In this document: positions 14,118 to 16,173 of the stretch, piece after piece
Position numbering within the stretch: position 1 is the stretch's first letter
Layout: every line of letters starts with the position of its first letter
Assembly (NCBI GenBank): GCA_902772625.1
Contig: CACYBP010000152.1
Coordinates: 1-16,173, forward strand
Source of the DNA: Oscillospiraceae bacterium
GTDB lineage: Bacteria > Bacillota > Clostridia > Oscillospirales > QAMX01
Direction: 5' to 3'
DNA length: 16,173 nt
Translations under genes and position numbers: made by a program
The notes under the pieces: generated by a model
Database searches by the model: none
Told to the model about the DNA's origin: nothing
Seen by the model: only the letters and a program-made list of their open reading frames with translations

Positions 14118-14645
14118 TTACGCGGGATCGATACCGATCCGCTCCGCGATGGATCTGAGGATCTTCCGAAGCGGATAAAAGAGCACCGCCGCCAGAACGG
14201 CGTTGCTGGCCCCGTGCACGAGATCGTAGGGGATTCCCGCGATCCACCAGGAGATCGCCGTCCGCAGACCGCCCACGAACAGATAAGGCACCGAGCAGAA
14301 AAAGCCGAAGGTCAGGCCGTAGAGCGTGGAGATCATCACCCAGAACCACATGCTCTCTTTCCTGCGGAAGATCCGCGTGACCGTCACCAGGGACGGCCAT
14401 ATGTAGAGATACATGAACCACCAGATGCCGAAGCCGTAAATGAACCCCTCCATCACCACGAAGATCCCCACCGCGAAGTAGGTTTCCCGGCCGAAGCACA
14501 GGGCAAAGAGGATCAGAAACAGCGTCACCAGCTCCACGTTGGCGAGAAAGGAGAGGGAAAACTTCACCGCCTCCAAGGTCGCCACCATCATGCCCACGAG
14601 GGCGACCCGTTTACTCGGCGGGAGTGTATTCGATCGAGAAAGCAT
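14118..14645 (-). CDS. ECF transporter S component, probably for cobalamin (CbrT-like)
   Basis: 175 residues with about six membrane helices, the normal size of an energy-coupling-factor substrate-binding subunit. The first helix region KRVALVGMMVATLEAV (13-28), then FLANVELVTL and the aromatic stretch GFIYGFGIWWFMYLYIW, fits S components of the predicted-cobalamin group. It binds vitamin in the membrane and works with EcfT and two EcfA ATPases, which are not in this window and are probably shared from another locus. The frame extends upstream to 14696; ATG at 14643-14645 was chosen because it gives the usual short N-terminus before the first helix. This start overlaps the end of the DUF4430 gene by 35 bases, suggesting translational coupling. 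The cobalamin assignment rests on the shared riboswitch upstream. Confidence 0.82.
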   Translation of the reverse strand: MLSRSNTLPPSKRVALVGMMVATLEAVKFSLSFLANVELVTLFLILFALCFGRETYFAVGIFVVMEGFIYGFGIWWFMYLYIWPSLVTVTRIFRRKESMWFWVMISTLYGLTFGFFCSVPYLFVGGLRTAISWWIAGIPYDLVHGASNAVLAAVLFYPLRKILRSIAERIGIDPA

Positions 14646-15015
14646 CTCCGTCCGCCACAGGCTGGGTTTCAATACCGTAGTTGCAGTATTCGCCATTCAC
14701 GTAGAAGGCCCAGTAAGCGCCGTCCTGCGCGTAATCGGCGCGTTCGCCGTTGACCGTGTCGACCATCATGCCGTAGTCCGAATCGGTTCCGCTGTAGGTG
14801 AGCCCTTCGGCCTCATCCATAGCGCCTTTCAGGAATTCCGCCTCGGTCTTTACCGAGTACTCGGTCTTCGCCCCGTCCGACGCGACCACAGTGATCGTAA
14901 CAGTCTTCTTTCCATCCGTCCCCTTGGGCCCGAACAGCGCGTAGGCGCCTACCAGCAGCGCCGCAACCAGCACCACCGCCAGGATACCGAGGGCAATCTT
15001 GGTTCCCTGTTTCAT
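14611..15015 (-). CDS. Membrane-anchored DUF4430 (transcobalamin C-terminal-like) protein
   Basis: 134 residues. One N-terminal hydrophobic helix (about 7-28) with positive charges before it acts as a signal or anchor; there is no lipobox cysteine. The outside domain ends in YWAFYVNGEYCNYGIE (101-116) and VADGDAFSIEYT (120-131), the typical DUF4430 pattern that is also found at the C-terminus of eukaryotic cobalamin carriers. In Bacillota such proteins occur next to ECF S components under B12 riboswitches, where they presumably capture cobalamin or a relative outside the cell and pass it to the transporter. The ATG at 15013-15015 has AAAGGGATGG upstream. It is the first gene behind the riboswitch. 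Confidence 0.85.
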   Translation of the reverse strand: MKQGTKIALGILAVVLVAALLVGAYALFGPKGTDGKKTVTITVVASDGAKTEYSVKTEAEFLKGAMDEAEGLTYSGTDSDYGMMVDTVNGERADYAQDGAYWAFYVNGEYCNYGIETQPVADGDAFSIEYTPAE

Positions 15016-15057
15016 GTGTGACCATCCCTTTCTTTCAGCGTTCGGCAGGAGGAGACC

Positions 15058-15081
15058 GGCTTCCCGGGAATCGGGGAAGCC
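15058..15081 (-). promoter_or_regulatory. Hairpin in the riboswitch expression platform
   Basis: GGCTTCCC and GGGAAGCC (minus strand) form a perfect 8-bp stem with an 8-base loop, 42 bases before the DUF4430 start. No U-run follows, so it is not an intrinsic terminator. It may be part of a translational or folding switch between the aptamer and the ribosome binding site. Confidence 0.45.
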
Positions 15082-15134
15082 TGATCCACCGGGGGCATGG
15101 CAATCGCACCCGACCAATTCCTCGTGGTCATCAG

Positions 15135-15345
15135 TACCGTCCCAAGGCAGGTCTTCTGGCTTGAACGTCATCGCCTCCGCGCTCCTTCTCAGGGAAAAAC
15201 CCCAATGGACGCCGCGCACGGCACGGCGGAGACTCTTTTCTCACAGCGACGAGATCGCACAGGTCTTTCACCTGTTTCCCTTTTCACCCGGCCCGTTCCG
15301 TCCGGTCCCGTAAGACCGGAGGCGCCGGACACCTTGCGGACGCAG
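15135..15345 (-). ncRNA. Cobalamin (B12) riboswitch
   Basis: Minus-strand sequence shows the conserved blocks in order. GGTGTCC lies at the 5' end (about 15333-15327) and CCGGTC/GACCGG forms a hairpin at 15319-15302. Then come GGTGAAAAGGGAA (15289-15277) and the ACAGGT-GAAAG-ACCTGT stem-loop (15275-15259). The CGCTGTGA block follows near 15247-15240, then CATTGGG and GAGAAGG. The hallmark B12-box match GCCAGAAGACCTGCC is at 15160-15146. The order and spacing match the classical cobalamin riboswitch consensus. It precedes the DUF4430 and ECF S-component genes, so binding of adenosylcobalamin would be expected to shut down their expression. The exact ends are approximate. Confidence 0.9.
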
Positions 15346-15395
15346 AATCTGTTGACGGGAGGTCACGTCCCCGCCGATCCTTGCCGACGAAGGCT

Positions 15396-15424
15396 ATTCT
15401 ATCATAAGCCGTCTCTTTTTTCAA
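15396..15424 (-). promoter_or_regulatory. Extended -10 promoter of the B12 uptake module
   Basis: On the minus strand TTGAAA (15424-15419) and TAGAAT (15401-15396) are separated by 17 bases, and TG stands in the extended -10 position. The -35 box lies inside the end of the upstream small gene and that gene's TGA stop lies just before the -10 box. Transcription would start near 15389, about 50 bases before the riboswitch core. Confidence 0.78.
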
Positions 15425-15686
15425 CCTTTACGCATTTCTCTTTCGCAAAAAGCTCGGATAAAAGCTTTCCCGTCTTATTCCGGTCTTCCGGAAGCACCAG
15501 GACCTCCGCCCCGGAAAGAAACGAAGAGATCCACGCGTCCAGAAGGCTCGTCAGATCCCGGTCGGTCCTTGCCTCCACCAAAACCGTCACTCTTCCCGCC
15601 GCCGAGCGGAGGAAGATCGCCCCGAAGAGATAATATAGCGCCGCCACGATCCCGAAGGCGGCGGCCAGAGCCAGAAAGGTCTCCAA
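15402..15686 (-). CDS. Small single-span membrane protein of unknown function
   Basis: 94 residues from a TTG start at 15684-15686. The start is supported by GGAGGTGA, a perfect match to the anti-Shine-Dalgarno sequence, 7 bases upstream. One hydrophobic helix covers about residues 4-26 (LALAAAFGIVAALYYLFGAIF). It is followed by a soluble part of about 65 residues with an alternating strand-helix pattern (VTVLVEART, LLDAWISSFL, AEVLVLPED, KLLSELFAKE, CVKVEKRD), probably on the cytoplasmic side. The soluble part resembles the first strands of a small Rossmann-like domain, but I do not recognise a family. Its last codons carry the promoter for the B12 module. It reads in the same direction as the B12 genes but is probably a separate unit. 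No convincing promoter was found upstream of it. Confidence 0.7.
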   Translation of the reverse strand: METFLALAAAFGIVAALYYLFGAIFLRSAAGRVTVLVEARTDRDLTSLLDAWISSFLSGAEVLVLPEDRNKTGKLLSELFAKEKCVKVEKRDGL

Positions 15687-15824
15687 AATACCCTCACCTC
15701 CCGCTTCATCCTATGCCGTCTTCTCCCCCGGCGTGCCGGAGCGCCGCAGACGGAGAGCCTTATCCCGTGCGGCCGGTCCGGCCGTTTTCCTTCAGGCCCG
15801 TGCATCCATAAAAACGAGCGGTTT

Positions 15825-16173
15825 ATGGGGCAGTCGTACGAGGAATGGAAAGCCGCAAAGCCCATAGCCAAAAAGGAACCGGAAGAGAGCCAAAAAAGAG
15901 CCGTTTCCGGGCAAAAACATGTTGATTCTCCTGTAAAAAGTGGTATAATAGATAATGAAAAGACCGGTATCGAATTTCTGACGCAGTTTGTCGATAACCC
16001 GTCCTTGCTCAGACTGTTAACGCCGGAGGAACTAAAAACGGCGTTGGAGGATCATGGTTTGGAAGTGAAAGCGCTTGGCGACGGATCATTCAAAGGAGTT
16101 CCATTTGAGGTTGGTGGCGGTTATAGAGTGGATTTCGCAGACGGAGGACTTTTTCAATATCACCCAGCGGCAC
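15825..16173 (+). CDS. Partial open frame, phage minor-capsid/polymorphic-toxin C-terminus-like
   Basis: The + strand frame is open from ATG 15825 to the right edge (116 codons), starting MGQSYEEWKAAKP. GQSYEEWK followed by a charged linker and HVDSPVKSGIIDNE resembles the C-terminal end of SPP1-gp7/MuF-type phage head proteins and the linkers that carry C-terminal toxin domains. The following part (FLTQFVDNPSLLRLLTPEEL, GVPFEVGGGYRVDF, LFQYHP) looks like a small globular domain that I cannot place with certainty. Base composition is clearly more AT-rich here than in the rest of the window, which suggests transfer. No good ribosome binding site precedes the ATG, and no capsid-like sequence is visible upstream in frame, so this may be a fragment left by an element rather than a complete gene. 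Confidence 0.45.
   Translation, partial: MGQSYEEWKAAKPIAKKEPEESQKRAVSGQKHVDSPVKSGIIDNEKTGIEFLTQFVDNPSLLRLLTPEELKTALEDHGLEVKALGDGSFKGVPFEVGGGYRVDFADGGLFQYHPAA
15922..15949 (+). promoter_or_regulatory. Promoter-like sequence inside the right-edge open frame
   Basis: TTGATT (15922-15927) and a perfect TATAAT (15944-15949) are separated by 16 bases, and TG stands in the extended -10 position. It lies within the in-frame linker of the + strand frame, so it is either an internal promoter or a chance match in AT-rich DNA. Confidence 0.35.

Noticed and set aside
13691..14158. + strand open frame across the operon promoter region
   Set aside because: It runs through two good promoters and a terminator on the other strand and has no protein-like character.
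15770..15788. CGGCCG-GTC-CGGCCG dyad followed by TTTT on the + strand (terminator-like)
   Set aside because: The stem is short and self-palindromic, and no + strand gene ends before it, so there is nothing for it to terminate.
15587..15871. Minus-strand 94-codon frame overlapping the small membrane protein gene
   Set aside because: It lies in another frame over the well-supported TTG gene and its ribosome binding site, and its sequence is arginine- and proline-rich without motifs.
15792..15920. Minus-strand frame of 42 codons with an AGGAGAAT site before its ATG
   Set aside because: The translated sequence looks like the antisense of the + strand frame and there is no good promoter; kept only as a remote possibility.
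1..16173. CRISPR arrays, tRNA or rRNA genes, transposase genes
   Set aside because: No regular direct repeats with spacers, cloverleaf-like segments, rRNA blocks or transposase motifs were recognised on either strand.

Overview
The window looks like chromosomal DNA of a fairly GC-rich low-branching Gram-positive anaerobe, most likely a member of the Clostridia (Bacillota). The reasons are strong GGAGG-type ribosome binding sites, several TTG starts, a stand-alone ECF-transporter S component under a cobalamin riboswitch, and a clostridial-style Wzy-dependent surface-polysaccharide operon. No rRNA, tRNA, CRISPR array or intact insertion sequence was seen. I cannot name the species.

Almost everything is read from the minus strand, so the biological order runs from high to low coordinates. 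(1) At the right edge (15825-16173) is a + strand open frame that runs off the window. It is less GC-rich and looks like the C-terminal part of a phage minor-capsid or polymorphic-toxin type protein. (2) At 15686-14118 lie a small membrane protein, then a promoter, a cobalamin riboswitch (about 15135-15345), a membrane-anchored DUF4430 (transcobalamin-like) protein and an overlapping ECF S component. Together these form a compact vitamin B12 uptake module, closed by a very good intrinsic terminator (14084-14114). (3) At 13995-13869 are two tandem sigma-A-type promoters with a long structured leader. (4) From 13779 to the left edge is one co-directional operon of twelve genes, the last one cut by the window edge.

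In transcription order the operon encodes: a membrane-bound UDP-sugar 4,6-dehydratase (PglF/CapD/WbpM type), a minimal Wzz-like chain-length protein with a P-loop-less kinase-like tail, a DegT-family sugar aminotransferase, a short phosphoglycosyl transferase that starts the repeat unit, a GNAT-PLP lyase fusion, an ATP-grasp ligase, an ATPgrasp_ST ligase-like protein, an octopine/nopaline-type opine dehydrogenase, a second ATPgrasp_ST protein, a CapA-family metallophosphatase-fold protein, a GT4 glycosyltransferase and a partial O-antigen polymerase.

The first part is a recognisable route to a diamino-trideoxy sugar (bacillosamine-like) loaded on undecaprenyl phosphate. The middle part (8942-3122) is the unusual section. 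A PLP enzyme of the D-cysteine desulfhydrase/ACC deaminase family, three ATP-grasp proteins and an opine dehydrogenase together suggest that an N-carboxyalkyl amino acid (opine-like) or another amino acid is made and joined by an amide bond to an amino sugar of the polymer. That functional link is inference; the gene families are read from sequence motifs. Two internal stem-loops (10954-10992 and 4227-4259) may tune expression within the operon.
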